Positions 41,827 through 51,723 of a stretch of DNA of 64,000 nt are shown here, one piece after another. The stretch comes from Mycobacterium xenopi (GTDB taxonomy: Bacteria > Actinomycetota > Actinomycetes > Mycobacteriales > Mycobacteriaceae). Within the stretch, counting starts at the first letter, position 1. Every line of letters starts with the position of its first letter. The stretch lies in contig NZ_AP022314.1 in assembly GCF_009936235.1 (NCBI RefSeq), positions 4,092,001 to 4,156,000 on the forward strand, written 5' to 3'. The notes beneath the pieces were generated by a model. It had not been told where the DNA came from. It did no database searches and saw only the letters and a program-made list of their open reading frames with translations. The position numbers and the translations under genes are program-made.

Positions 41827-44156
41827 AGGTGGACGGGGCAGCAATTATTCGCAGTGCGTTAAGCGCACGCTCCATAGTTGACGCACGAGCTGTGCAGGAT
41901 CTGATTGAGAAAGCGATCGGCGCTCGCCACGAGCGACCCCTTGGAAACACTTGGAACAATCAGGGGATCCTTACGGGCAGCGGAGCTAGTTACGACCATA
42001 AAGTGCTGGAAGTCGTAACGAATATGCAGGACGCCATTCTGGAGCGTCGCGCCCTTGAACGTTACCGCACTGCGGAGTCCGTCCCGTTTCGGACACCTCA
42101 CGACGCAGCCGAGGCTCTCTTGCCAGCCTCCACGAGGGAACGTGCCAGTCTTGCATCCATCACGATCGATCGCGCGACAGACAGCCGGCAGAAGAAACAA
42201 GTGACTGTCGTTGCCCGCGATTTTGGATGCGGCATAACTCCGTCTGACGTGCCTCTGGGCATATTTAGGGTTGGCTCCAAACACAAAGATGGATGCGACT
42301 GGCTGCAGGGCACGTTTGGACTCGGCGGAGCTACGACATACCGAGGTGCCCAGGCGGTGGTTCTTGTCACTCGGCGCGCGCCTGAGCTTCTAGAAGTCGA
42401 CCAGCCAGATCGCATCGCTATTGCCGTTGTTCAATGGGAGAGGGCGAGAACCACAACTAACGCTTTCTACCTAGTGACTAATCCGTGGGACGAAAATGAT
42501 CCTGCTTCCTGGCAAGCAGCCGTTCCATTGTCCGTTCCTGCGTCGTGCTACCCCGAGTTCGAACCGGGGACTCATCTGGCCTTAATCGGCTACGATACCG
42601 ACGGCCTTGGGCGACGCTCGGGTGATGAAAGGTCATTCCACACCGTATTTAATACTCGGCTATATCGACCGGTGATACCCATCACCTACAAGAACAACAT
42701 CACAAGGTCGGAACGAACTGAAACGCTCGACGGCCTTGAACGACGCTTACGTGACAACCCAGGAGAGCCAGGGGCTCAGGGTGAAGACACCCTGCCCTTT
42801 AGCTATAAAGGTGTGACGTATCACCTGCCGATCACATTTCGTATCTTTAATAAGCCGGGAGCGAAAGGGGAACGACGGAATTTTGTTGCGCACGGACATG
42901 CGTTGCTCATTACGTCCAACGGTCAGGTACATTCCCACTGGACACCCCTTACGTTCAAGGCGAATACAAAACTGAATAAGCTATACGATCGCATTCTAGT
43001 CGTGGTTGAAAGCGACGCCCTTCCGATCGAAGTGCGCACAGAGCTCTTTACCGCAGATCGTGCTCAACTTGTCAGCAGCTCGGTTGCTAAGCGGCTCGAG
43101 AAAGAGATCGCTGGATTTCTCAATGAGTGGCCTGCCCTTGACGATGCTAATCGCGCGCTAATTCGTGAAGCGATCACAGGGGACAACAATGACCGACCGA
43201 CGATTGCAATTGCCGAAAAAATCGCTCGCGCATTAATGGTCAAGGGCTTCTCTCTCGGTGCTCCCGGTGAGGGAAAGTGTGGAGGCCGCAACCAAAAGCC
43301 GCCCGAACCGACACCGCCCGAGGACTTGTATGACAACCCGACGCACTTCGAGGGCCCCGAGGTGGTCACCGCTGAAATTGGGAAAGTCAAGGGGATCTAC
43401 TTCAAGCTCAACGCTGCTGATGGATTCCTCGGCCAAGGCAAACGCGCACAGTTGCGCGTCACTTGTGACCACCCTGATATCGGTGATGACGAAATTACCG
43501 TTGGCGAATTACGATCGGGCCGCGTTCGGGTCTCCGTTTCTGTCCCCGATTACCCGGAACCCGGCTCGTACGTCCTCAATGCTGAGATTCCAGAATGGCA
43601 GCGAACATCTGGAGGGTTGGGCCCACGATTCGAATGGACCACGAAACTAGAGCTAGTGAGCGAAATTAGTGCACGAAACCCAGCTACTCCAGCTGGGGAC
43701 CAGAAAGGCAAAACCAGTCCGGGCGGTGGCGGTCTTGTAGCACTGATATGGCAGTCTGACCTTGACAGAGATGATTGGACACCCAACACCGTCGGCGAGG
43801 TCGAGTCAGTGTTGGGCAAGGACTTAGCTAGCCGAAAGGCCGAGTATAAGGAGCTTGCGTCGATTGACACACCGATCCCGACCCTTGTTCTCAACCGCAC
43901 TTTCGCACCACTCAAAGCCTATATCGCCGCCCGCGCTGCCGAATTAACTGATGAAGGGAAGGAACGGGCACGTGACCGATACGCGGTGGGCGTCGGCGTT
44001 GCATTGTTAATCCTTGACGAGGAATCAAAGAAAGCGGCCAGATCGGGCCGTCTCTGGGAGGACGACACAATTTTGACGAGCCAGCGTGCTGCGGCACGCG
44101 CTGTACTCGCCGGTATGACGGATTATGACCGGCTGGCGAAAGAACTGGAGGACTAA
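41823..44156 (+). CDS. Second GHKL-superfamily ATPase, large
   Basis: 777 residues from GTG 41823. GHKL ATP-binding motifs: N-box DHKVLEVVTNMQDAILER (Glu63, Asn67, Asp70), G1 box VTVVARDFGCGITPSDVP (Asp133, Gly135, Gly137), and lid DWLQGTFGLGGATTY (163-169). A long middle (ALIGYDTDGLGRRSGDERSF; FRIFNKPGAKGERRNFVAHG) and a beta-sandwich-like part (KLNAADGFLGQGKRAQLRVT) follow, ending in a helical tail (ARAVLAGMTDYDRLAKELED). It shares the fold of the 33651 gene but not its length or sequence. With the ribbon-helix-helix partner it forms a two-gene operon; the helicase-nuclease lies 1.3 kb further on. Confidence 0.82.
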   Translation: MKVDGAAIIRSALSARSIVDARAVQDLIEKAIGARHERPLGNTWNNQGILTGSGASYDHKVLEVVTNMQDAILERRALERYRTAESVPFRTPHDAAEALLPASTRERASLASITIDRATDSRQKKQVTVVARDFGCGITPSDVPLGIFRVGSKHKDGCDWLQGTFGLGGATTYRGAQAVVLVTRRAPELLEVDQPDRIAIAVVQWERARTTTNAFYLVTNPWDENDPASWQAAVPLSVPASCYPEFEPGTHLALIGYDTDGLGRRSGDERSFHTVFNTRLYRPVIPITYKNNITRSERTETLDGLERRLRDNPGEPGAQGEDTLPFSYKGVTYHLPITFRIFNKPGAKGERRNFVAHGHALLITSNGQVHSHWTPLTFKANTKLNKLYDRILVVVESDALPIEVRTELFTADRAQLVSSSVAKRLEKEIAGFLNEWPALDDANRALIREAITGDNNDRPTIAIAEKIARALMVKGFSLGAPGEGKCGGRNQKPPEPTPPEDLYDNPTHFEGPEVVTAEIGKVKGIYFKLNAADGFLGQGKRAQLRVTCDHPDIGDDEITVGELRSGRVRVSVSVPDYPEPGSYVLNAEIPEWQRTSGGLGPRFEWTTKLELVSEISARNPATPAGDQKGKTSPGGGGLVALIWQSDLDRDDWTPNTVGEVESVLGKDLASRKAEYKELASIDTPIPTLVLNRTFAPLKAYIAARAAELTDEGKERARDRYAVGVGVALLILDEESKKAARSGRLWEDDTILTSQRAAARAVLAGMTDYDRLAKELED

Positions 44157-44181
44157 AGTCCTTAAACTGGCGGGCGCGGCG

Positions 44182-45074
44182 TCATCGTGTCACTCCTCGT
44201 TCAGTGTCCTCGCCAGGCAAGCGAGAGCGTTCTCGAATCGCTTCCCTGGCACCGTATGAATTGAGCCCGCAGACAGAAGGATGAGGCGCTGTAACGGTCT
44301 CCAGCGAGCCGGTCAGACCCGCCATCGCCCAACCCTCTTCCGCCGCGCGGCCGAGCAGCAGGACGATCTTCAGGTCCGGGCAACGGCGGACAAACTCGCG
44401 CAACCACGGGGCGCCCTCGCGGCGTTCAGCGCTGGTGGAGCCACCGTTGGAATTGATGACGCGAGAAGGGTACGACGTTCCCGCCCGACGATTTGGCTCC
44501 AGTCGATATGGTGCCGATCGTAAGCCTCACGCAGGTTCCGCGCCGTGCGATCGTCGTTGTCGAGGCTGAGTAGCCCAGAGCCGGTGCCTGCTGCAGTTCT
44601 GGTCGAGGGATTTTCGAGCAGCACCAGTGCGCGGGCGTGCACGCCGCTGCAGACTGGATCGACATAAGGGACGTGGCCGCGGGGCAAGCCCTTAGCATCC
44701 GCGATTTCGTCGGCGAGCTGATTCAGCGGTGCGACGTGAGGCTCGCGAACGCGCGCCAACTTCGCGCGGAGGAATGCAGGATCGGCGTTGCGGCCGTTGG
44801 CGCCCGGACGGACCTGTCTCCGTGTCGGCTTGTCGGCTGCCTCGGCGGCGTGTGTGGCGTTTGTCGTGGAACGGTGCGCATCGCGGGCGTACTTCTCCTG
44901 CTCGGCTTCGCCGCCCGGCTGGTTGCGCCAGCGCTGCCACTCATTGTTGTAACTGAACAGAGCCTGGGCTTGCGCTGGCGAAATCTCGATGTCGTAGCGC
45001 TCCGTGATGTAGCGCGCCAGGCTGTGCGCGACGGGACCCGGCCTAGCTGGTGAGTAGCGAGGTCGGCCGGGCAT
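44182..45074 (-). pseudogene. Uracil-DNA-glycosylase-superfamily gene with two frameshifts
   Basis: From 45074 the frame reads MPGRPRYSPARPGPVAHSLA through PYVDPVCSGVHARALVLLEN and TGSGLLSLDNDDRTARNLRE to HHIDWSQIVG. Here one extra base shifts it to NVVPFSRHQFQRWLHQ; a second shift near 44430 gives APWLREFVRRCPDLKIVLLL, then TAPHPS and the stop at 44182. The N-V-V-P, LLLG and APHPS elements in order fit the UDG superfamily. Two shifts within ~60 bp break the gene. It lies antisense between the second GHKL gene and the helicase. Confidence 0.65.
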
Positions 45075-45484
45075 GTTCTCAGTTTGCCGGAAGCGGCCGC
45101 TTCCTACTGTGCGAATCCGCGCCTGCAGGAAGGCCGCACCGCGACGACTCCCTATCGGGCGCCCTTCACTGTGCGCACTAATTTGTCGCAGGTCGGGAAG
45201 CGCCTAGCGACCCAGCGGCTAGACCTGAAAGCTTCGACAAGAGGACCGAGCCGCTCGCAGCCCTGCCGATCGAAGCACCCGTTCGTGGCCAGCCATGAGC
45301 TAGTACGGCGAACGACTCGGTCGGAGTCGCGATGCAAAACGCCCAAAACCGTGATATGCGGCCGCCTGTACCATCAGCACTCCTCGAATTGGATTGGTAT
45401 GAACCAATCCAACCCCGCGGCGTGGCCTGCATGGTATCTATGGCAAGAAGTCGCTAGAGCCAGCACTTCGAGGGGGGCACCGCG
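45075..45484. other. Intergenic region upstream of the helicase-nuclease
   Basis: About 410 bases with no convincing gene on either strand. It should contain the promoter of the helicase gene, whose ribosome-binding site (CGAGGGGGGC) lies just before 45485. Confidence 0.45.
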
Positions 45485-48400
45485 ATGAGCAGTAGAGCCG
45501 CGGGAAAGGAATCTGGCACCAGAGCCGTTCACGCAAAAGCGGGCAAAGCCAGGGCGAAAGAGACCAGCAGAGCCAGTGCAAAAAGCTCGTCCAGCAGGAC
45601 ACCCGTGAGCAAGCGAGTCAGGGCCGGCACTCGAACGAAGACCAGCACAGCCGCGAGGAACACGACCACCAGAACGGCGAAGGCTACGAGTGCCGGGACC
45701 ACCACAAACAACACCGGTGTACGTACCGCGAGACCTCGCAGACCCGCTGCAAAGAAGGCCAGTCCAAGCCGCTCCAACAACCAGAGGGTCTCGACTAAGA
45801 AAAGGAATGCCAGCGGCCAAGCGGACGTCATCAGCTCGGCAGAGGACATCCGCACCCGTCTGCTCAGCGGCTTACAAGGCCAGCAGCCAGCCGCGGTGAG
45901 CAGTCCTGCCAGACGCCTTCTTTTAATTGCAGGCGCCGGGTCCGGCAAGACGGAGGTGATGGCTCGTCGAGTTGCATGGTGGCTGGCCGACGGAGTCCCG
46001 AAGGACTCAATCGTCGCCTTCACCTTCACAGAGAAGGCGGCCGAAGAGATGCAGTTCCGAATCCGCCGCTATATCGATGCCATTACGCCCGAAGGCGGGA
46101 ACGCGACCCTCGGCGGCATGTATGTCGGAACCATCCATTCGTATTGTTTCAAGCTCCTGAAGGAGCTCAACGCAAGCGAATACCACAACTACGACATCAT
46201 GGACGAAATCGCCCGGTATGCGTTGGTGCAGCGGCGTTTCCACAATCTGCTCGGGCTTCCCGCGTTTCAGACCGCTATCTCACCGGGCCGGCAGTACCGC
46301 GCCTCGCAGACCGAAACCACCGACCGGTTCCTTTACGCCTATGACTTGCTCAACGAATACAACGTATTGCGAGTTGAACTGCCTGAAAGGCCGAGACCTA
46401 CAGAGTTAGGCGCCCCCGAGGCTGAGTGGTGCCGCGAGGCAAGACTTCTGGTCGATGTCGGCAAATCGGAGGCCGCACGGTCGTTCGCCAGGTCTGCCGC
46501 CAGGCTGTACGCGTATCTGCGCTGCCGACGCTTTCTCGACTTCTCAACGAGTCAATCTGAAGCAGTCCGACTGCTGACGGATGAACCGAATGCGGCCGAG
46601 TCGCTACGCCAGCGCATTACCCACGTCGTCGTAGACGAATTCCAGGATGTCAATCCGGTGCAGGACATTCTCATACGCCTCCTGGTAGGCGACGCTGGCC
46701 ATCTCACGGCGGTTGGCGACCACCGACAGGCCATCTTCGGTTGGCGCGGAGGGCGCGTCGAAATCATGGCTGACCTAGCTGGCGAACTCCGCGATGACCA
46801 TGATGGCGACGTATTGGAACTCACTCACAACTTCCGATCTACTCCGCGGCTTATTGCAGTCTCCAACAGCTGGAACAGGACGATCGGCGTCCCGCCGAAC
46901 CTGACAAGCCCGGACATGCTCCACGGCCGTGTGGGACGAACGGACTACGACCCGTCTCATGTTTCCGCTCTGCCATTCCCGTCGCGGACCGATGAGGCAA
47001 ACTGGATCGCCCAGACGATTCAGCAACTTGTCGTGCCAGCCACTGGTCAGGGAGCACGTCATGACACGCGGGACGGTGACCGTGGGCTGACATACTCAGA
47101 TGTCGCAGTTCTCGTAAGGTCCTCTACGGATGCACGCACCTACATGACGGCGCTCCGGGACCACGGGATTCCTGCTATCGTCCGCGCCGGTCCCGACCTC
47201 TTCTCACAGCCGGAGGTCCTTCTGGTCGCTGGTGTGCTCGCACTGTCCGCCGGAATGGAGCGCTTCCTGGGCGGGCAGGACGCGAGATCGTTCCCGAGCC
47301 GCATTAACGCCACCCTCGGATGTCCTCCGGAACCGATTCCGGTTATCGAAACCGCCGCCAGCCAGCTCAGAGCAGAAGGCGTCCCGCTGGCCGGCGACAT
47401 CGAAGCACGTCTCGCCGCTGCGGGTCAGGCCATCCAACAGCGAATCTCGACGCAGAGGCGCCTCGCGTCGCGGGATATCGATGGAGTCCACACGCCGCAT
47501 CTGCGCGAATTCCTCCTCCGTGGCCCACAACCGCTACGAAGAGTGTTTCCTCAGTCGATCTTCCACGACATCCTGGCTGAGCTTGGGATCGCCGAATGGG
47601 ATAACGAGGGCGGTCGCTCGGAGTTAGCAATGTTCCACATCGGCCAGCTGAGCTCGTTGGTGACCGGAATCGAAACGCCCGGCTGGACGAGACCCGAAGA
47701 CTACCCTTATCAAATCCAAGGTCTCTTGCTTTGGGGAACCAAGAACGCACGGGAAGAAGCCGCACCGCTACTGGTCACACCGGACGCAGTCCAGATCACG
47801 ACGATTCACTCAGCGAAGGGGCTGGAGTTCGGCTGCGTGTTTGTTGCCGACGTTTGCTCGTCAAGGTTCCCGAGTAGCAGGGCGACCCGGCCACCTAACG
47901 TACCTTTCGAGGGCCCCATCCTTACGCGGATCGACCCTGCCCAGATTGCGGATAACCCGGCGCGAGATGGCGAGCGCCGTCTGATGTATGTCGCGCTCAC
48001 TCGCGCCGAGCGCTATTTGTTTGTTACATCGTCGAGGCCGAGCGAGTACTTCGCGGCTAGACCCAGGTCCTCTATTCCGGGCGTCGCCAACATCATCCAG
48101 TCGGAGGGAGGAGTCGCGTTCGCGGCTCCGGCCGACATCCCAGCGAACATCGAAACGCGGGCGTCAGAGGTGAGCCGCGAAAACCGGCTCGTGACCTCCT
48201 TCTCCGACATGCGGTACTTCCTTGAATGCCCCCATGACTTCTACCTACGGAAGGTTCTCGGATTCACGCCAACCATCAATCAGGCGTTCGGCTACGGCCG
48301 AGGTATCCACAACCTTCTCCGAGAAGTCCACTCCAATCCTCAATCCTGGTCGGCAATCGCTGGCGATCGTGACGAGCTAATGAAGCGGATTCAGACGCTC

Positions 48401-49000
48401 ATCGACCGCGGGTTGTTCTACCTTCGCCATACGACCGGCGCTCCAGCCGAGAACATGAAGAGGCAGGCCCAGGAAATCATCGCCGATTACGTCGAAACGT
48501 ACGCGGACGAGCTTGCCCACCTCGAGTTCGAACCCGAGCGCGAGTTCGAGACCCTGATAGAGGAGGAGCAGGTTCTCGTATCCGGTGCCATCGACGTCGT
48601 GCGGCTCGATGAACCGCCGCGGGTCACCATCATCGACTTCAAGTCCGGTGATCCGGAATCCGACGAGCGCATGAGCTTGGATGAAGACGAGATGCGCCTG
48701 CAGCTGACCATGTACGGCCTCGCCGCCCGCCGTGAACTCGAATACCAAACGGACCGCGGCCTCGTCCGTTACATGGGCGAAACTGAGGATGGTCGCCGCG
48801 AGCTCGAGGTTGATCTAGACGACCATTCGCTCGCCGAGACGCGAAAGGTCATCGCAGAATCGGCGCGGAACATACGACACCGGGACTTCCGAGTCGGTCC
48901 GCTCCGTGCACCTCGAAAACCGACCTCTAAGACCCGATGCGACGAGTGCGACTTTCTTGGCATCTGCGGAATGCAGGACGCTCGCAACGCTCGCGTGTAG
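45485..49000 (+). CDS. UvrD/AddA-type helicase fused to a PD-(D/E)XK nuclease, with a basic histone-like tail
   Basis: 1171 residues from ATG 45485. Residues ~1-120 are Lys/Ser/Thr/Arg/Ala-rich (for example KSSSSRTPVSKRVRAGTRTK) and probably disordered and DNA-binding. SF1A helicase motifs follow: I LLIAGAGSGKTEVMARRVAW (~155), YVGTIHSYCFKLLKEL, II HVVVDEFQDVNPVQ, III AVGDHRQAIFGWRGG, IV NFRSTPRLIAVSN, V ITTIHSAKGLEFGCVFVADV and VI RRLMYVALTRAERYLF. The C-terminal ~250 residues carry a Cas4/AddB-type nuclease: FLECPHDFYLRK, SGAIDVV...TIIDFKSGD (Asp..DxK), LQLTMYGLAA, and CDECDFLGIC. The four cysteines suggest a 4Fe-4S staple. It likely resects or degrades DNA ends, and fits a defence or repair role with the GHKL genes. 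Confidence 0.9.
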   Translation: MSSRAAGKESGTRAVHAKAGKARAKETSRASAKSSSSRTPVSKRVRAGTRTKTSTAARNTTTRTAKATSAGTTTNNTGVRTARPRRPAAKKASPSRSNNQRVSTKKRNASGQADVISSAEDIRTRLLSGLQGQQPAAVSSPARRLLLIAGAGSGKTEVMARRVAWWLADGVPKDSIVAFTFTEKAAEEMQFRIRRYIDAITPEGGNATLGGMYVGTIHSYCFKLLKELNASEYHNYDIMDEIARYALVQRRFHNLLGLPAFQTAISPGRQYRASQTETTDRFLYAYDLLNEYNVLRVELPERPRPTELGAPEAEWCREARLLVDVGKSEAARSFARSAARLYAYLRCRRFLDFSTSQSEAVRLLTDEPNAAESLRQRITHVVVDEFQDVNPVQDILIRLLVGDAGHLTAVGDHRQAIFGWRGGRVEIMADLAGELRDDHDGDVLELTHNFRSTPRLIAVSNSWNRTIGVPPNLTSPDMLHGRVGRTDYDPSHVSALPFPSRTDEANWIAQTIQQLVVPATGQGARHDTRDGDRGLTYSDVAVLVRSSTDARTYMTALRDHGIPAIVRAGPDLFSQPEVLLVAGVLALSAGMERFLGGQDARSFPSRINATLGCPPEPIPVIETAASQLRAEGVPLAGDIEARLAAAGQAIQQRISTQRRLASRDIDGVHTPHLREFLLRGPQPLRRVFPQSIFHDILAELGIAEWDNEGGRSELAMFHIGQLSSLVTGIETPGWTRPEDYPYQIQGLLLWGTKNAREEAAPLLVTPDAVQITTIHSAKGLEFGCVFVADVCSSRFPSSRATRPPNVPFEGPILTRIDPAQIADNPARDGERRLMYVALTRAERYLFVTSSRPSEYFAARPRSSIPGVANIIQSEGGVAFAAPADIPANIETRASEVSRENRLVTSFSDMRYFLECPHDFYLRKVLGFTPTINQAFGYGRGIHNLLREVHSNPQSWSAIAGDRDELMKRIQTLIDRGLFYLRHTTGAPAENMKRQAQEIIADYVETYADELAHLEFEPEREFETLIEEEQVLVSGAIDVVRLDEPPRVTIIDFKSGDPESDERMSLDEDEMRLQLTMYGLAARRELEYQTDRGLVRYMGETEDGRRELEVDLDDHSLAETRKVIAESARNIRHRDFRVGPLRAPRKPTSKTRCDECDFLGICGMQDARNARV

Positions 49001-49123
49001 CCCGCGAGAGATGGCCCTAGTCCTGGGGAAGATCGCAATGGTGTCGTCGATGATGGCGTCCCAGCCGTCGTCGCTTCGGTGAAATAACTTGCAGCTTCAG
49101 GACTTCGATCCACTTCTGGCCAA

Positions 49124-49474
49124 TCATTTTTGCCGCTCAATCGTAGTGATCGCCGCAGAGAGCACTGAGCTGGTCTGCACGCCAACGTCTTTAGCGGTTT
49201 GCGCCCACTCATACCAGCGTCTGACCACATCATCCAGCGCCGCTTCGTGAGGCAGGTCAGCTCCGGTGGCGGCGACTTCGGCGATCGCAATGGCCATCGA
49301 CGTGTCGTCGGTCCACTCGCCGGGCTTGAATGGCCCCAGCCCGCCGCCGATCATCTCGGCAGGCTGACCGGGATCAAGCGGCCGCGCGAATTCGTAGCCT
49401 GCGTCCAGAGCGTCGCCGGCGGCGGTGCCCAGCAGGCACCGCAGGCCCGATCACGTCGTGCCGCAGTCCATTCC
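49124..49474 (-). pseudogene. ADP-ribosylglycohydrolase fragment
   Basis: The minus strand reads CLLGTAAGDALDAGYEFARP, then GPFKPGEWTDDTSMAIAIAE and ends ERQK at 49124. GEWTDDTSMA is the metal-binding signature of ADP-ribosylglycohydrolases (DraG/ARH). An in-frame TGA six codons after the likely ATG breaks the N-terminus, and the protein stops after ~115 residues where the family has ~300, so the second metal site is lost. Confidence 0.8.
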
Positions 49475-49695
49475 ATGTGCTGTCCTTACCTTTCTTGAAG
49501 GGTGGTTGTTGCCCTCGGCCGTAGGCTTCGAACTGCCCAGGGACGTCGGGTATGGCTTTCATGCGTGTGCGGTGTTTCATGGCCGAAGGAGATTGGCCGC
49601 CCGGCGTCCCGCGACGACTCGACCGCTAATTGAGAGATGCGATTTGATCGCTGTGTAAGGACATGCCGGCGTGGTCGTCTGCTGGGTTGGTAGGG
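49475..49695. other. Gap left of the IS110 remnant
   Basis: About 220 bases without a recognisable gene. It probably includes the left end of the IS110-type element, but these elements lack clear inverted repeats, so I could not place the end. Confidence 0.3.
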
Positions 49696-50919
49696 ATGAC
49701 AACGATCACGGAGGTGGCTGTGAGCCAACAGGTCTGGGCCGGTGTCGATGCCGGAAAGTCCGACCACCATTGCGTGGCTATCGATGCCGAGGGTCAGCGA
49801 CTGCTGTCGCGACGGGTGGCCAACGATGAAACCGCACTGCTGGAGCTGATCGACGCGGTAACGGCGCAGGCCGACGGCGGTGACGTTACCTGGGCGATCG
49901 ACCTGAACGCCGGCGGTGCCGCGCTGCTGATTACCTTGCTCATCGCCGCCGAACAGCGGCTGCTCTACATTCCCGGCCGCACCATCTACCACGCCTCGGC
50001 CGGCTACCGCGGCGACGGCAAAACCGACGCCAAAGACGCCGCCGTCATCGCCGACCAAGCTCGGATGCGCCGCGACCTGCAGCCGCTGCGACTCGGTGAT
50101 GACATCGCGGTCGAGCTGCGCATCCTGACCGCTCGGCGCACTGATCTGGTAGCCGACCGTACCGGGCGATTAACCGGCTGCGTGCCCAGCTGCTCGAGTA
50201 GTTCCCCGCCCTGGAACGCGCCTTCGACTACAGCACCAGCAAGGCCGCGTTGATCCTGTTGACCGGCTACCAAACCCCCGACGGGCTGCGCCGCGCCGGT
50301 GCTGCCCGCCTGACAGCCTGGCTTGCTAAACGTAAGGCTCGCAACGCGTCTGCTGTCGCAGCCAAAGCTATCGAGGCCGCCAACGCCCAACACACCACCG
50401 TGCCCGGCCAAAATCTCGCCGCCGCCATGGTCGCTCGCCTGGCTAAGGAGGTGATGACCCTCGACACCGAAATCGACGCGACCGAAACGATGATCGAGGA
50501 CCGATTTCGCCGCCACCGCCACGCCGAAATCATCCTGAGCATGCCCGGCTTCGGCGTCGTGCTCGGCGCCGAGTTCCTCGCCGCCACTGGCGGCGAGATG
50601 AGCGCCTTCGACTCCGTCGATCGCCTTGCCGGCGTTTCCGGGCTGGCACCGGTACCCTGGATTCCGGGCGCATCAGCGGCAATCTCAAACGCCCCCGTCG
50701 CTACGATCGGCGCCTGCTGCGCGCCTGCTATCTGTCCGCCCAAATCGCCATCCGCACCGACGCTGCCTCGCGCACCTACTATGACCGCAAGAGATCCCAG
50801 GAAAAACCCACACCCAAACCGTGCTCGCCTTGGCCCGTCGACGCCTCAACGTCCTTTGGGCAATGCTGCGCGACCACCAGACCTATCAACCCACCACACC
50901 TAAAGCTGCGGCGGCTTGA
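49696..50919 (+). pseudogene. IS110-family transposase, several frameshifts
   Basis: From ATG 49696 the frame reads QVWAGVDAGKSDHHCVAIDA and GDGKTDAKDAAVIADQARMR, the DEDD N-terminal domain. Near 50165 it shifts to AINRLRAQLLE, an amber stop, FPALERAFDYSTSKAALILL; near 50660 it shifts again, giving RYDRRLLRACYLSAQIAIRT and ending RDHQTYQPTTPKAAAA at 50919. The Transposase_20 part (MPGFGVVLGAEFLAATGG) is visible between. It cannot be functional. Confidence 0.85.
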
Positions 50920-50939
50920 CAACTTCATTGAGAATCTCC

Positions 50940-51535
50940 TTAAGCATTGGTGGATAGGGAAGGATCCGGCGCGCGCCCGAGCAGGCGGGTGAAGGCGTCT
51001 ACCGACGCCTCCAGGCTTGGTGGCCATTCGGCCTGCCAGAGGCGCAGCGGGACGTCAGCGAGCGGGTCGAACCGACTGGCCAGTCGCGGGTACTCGCGTG
51101 TGCGCCACCCACGCAATCGGTCGTCGCGCTTAGCGAACGCCAACAGCCGAGCGATCTGGTCCTCTTGAACCTCGGGTGGTGCGCCGCCCCGGACCCGATC
51201 CCATTCATCAGGCTGTGGCGGCCGAGGGCGAATGGACGTTCGCCATATTCTGGCTCCAGCCTCGCAATCGCCGCGTTGACCCGACGGCAGTTCTCGCATG
51301 CGAGCCACGACCAGCGCGATGTGCCACCCGCTGTCGCCCGAAAGCAGATGATGCACAGGTCTTTCGCACGCGAAACATCGCAACCCTCCCACCGCTCGGG
51401 CGCATTCTCGTGGCGGCACGACTGCCACCTGCCGCCCACGGGACCACGCAGGCCGCCGCATGGAATGTGCACGGACAACTCGGTAATGCGGGCGCGCAAC
51501 GCTGCATCGGCTGCACTTAGATTCCGCTCGGCCAT
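50940..51535 (-). pseudogene. Cysteine-rich (zinc-binding) unknown protein with a frameshift
   Basis: ATG 51535 begins MAERNLSAADAALRARITEL. Cysteines occur as HIPCGG, SCRHE, CDVS, CIICF and CENC, typical of a zinc-binding fold. The frame changes near 51180, after which GGAPPEVQEDQIARLLAFAK continues to PDPSLSTNA and stop 50940. Combined length is ~198 residues. I do not know the family. The upstream 150 bases repeat those in front of the next gene (52518). Confidence 0.55.
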
Positions 51536-51568
51536 GGCTGTACTCCTGTTGCCAGGCCTCCACTGCGG

Positions 51569-51690
51569 GAGGCGCTCTTGCCGGCACCGGTCGGTACCGA
51601 CCGCTTCGTCATCCGAGCCACCCACGAGCGTGGGGTTGGCGTGCCGTCCAGTCGGAGCTTGGCGACGGCATCTCGTGAAGCTGACGGAAT
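51569..51690 (-). repeat. Upstream repeat, copy 1
   Basis: About 120 bp, over 85% identical by eye to 52551-52672, in the same orientation and at a similar distance from a start codon (34 bp to ATG 51535). On the minus strand both copies are open and read SWVARMTKR...PTGAGKSAS. Confidence 0.8.
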
Positions 51691-51723
51691 GGTAGCGCAC
51701 TCGACCGACATGTTGGTTCGAGT

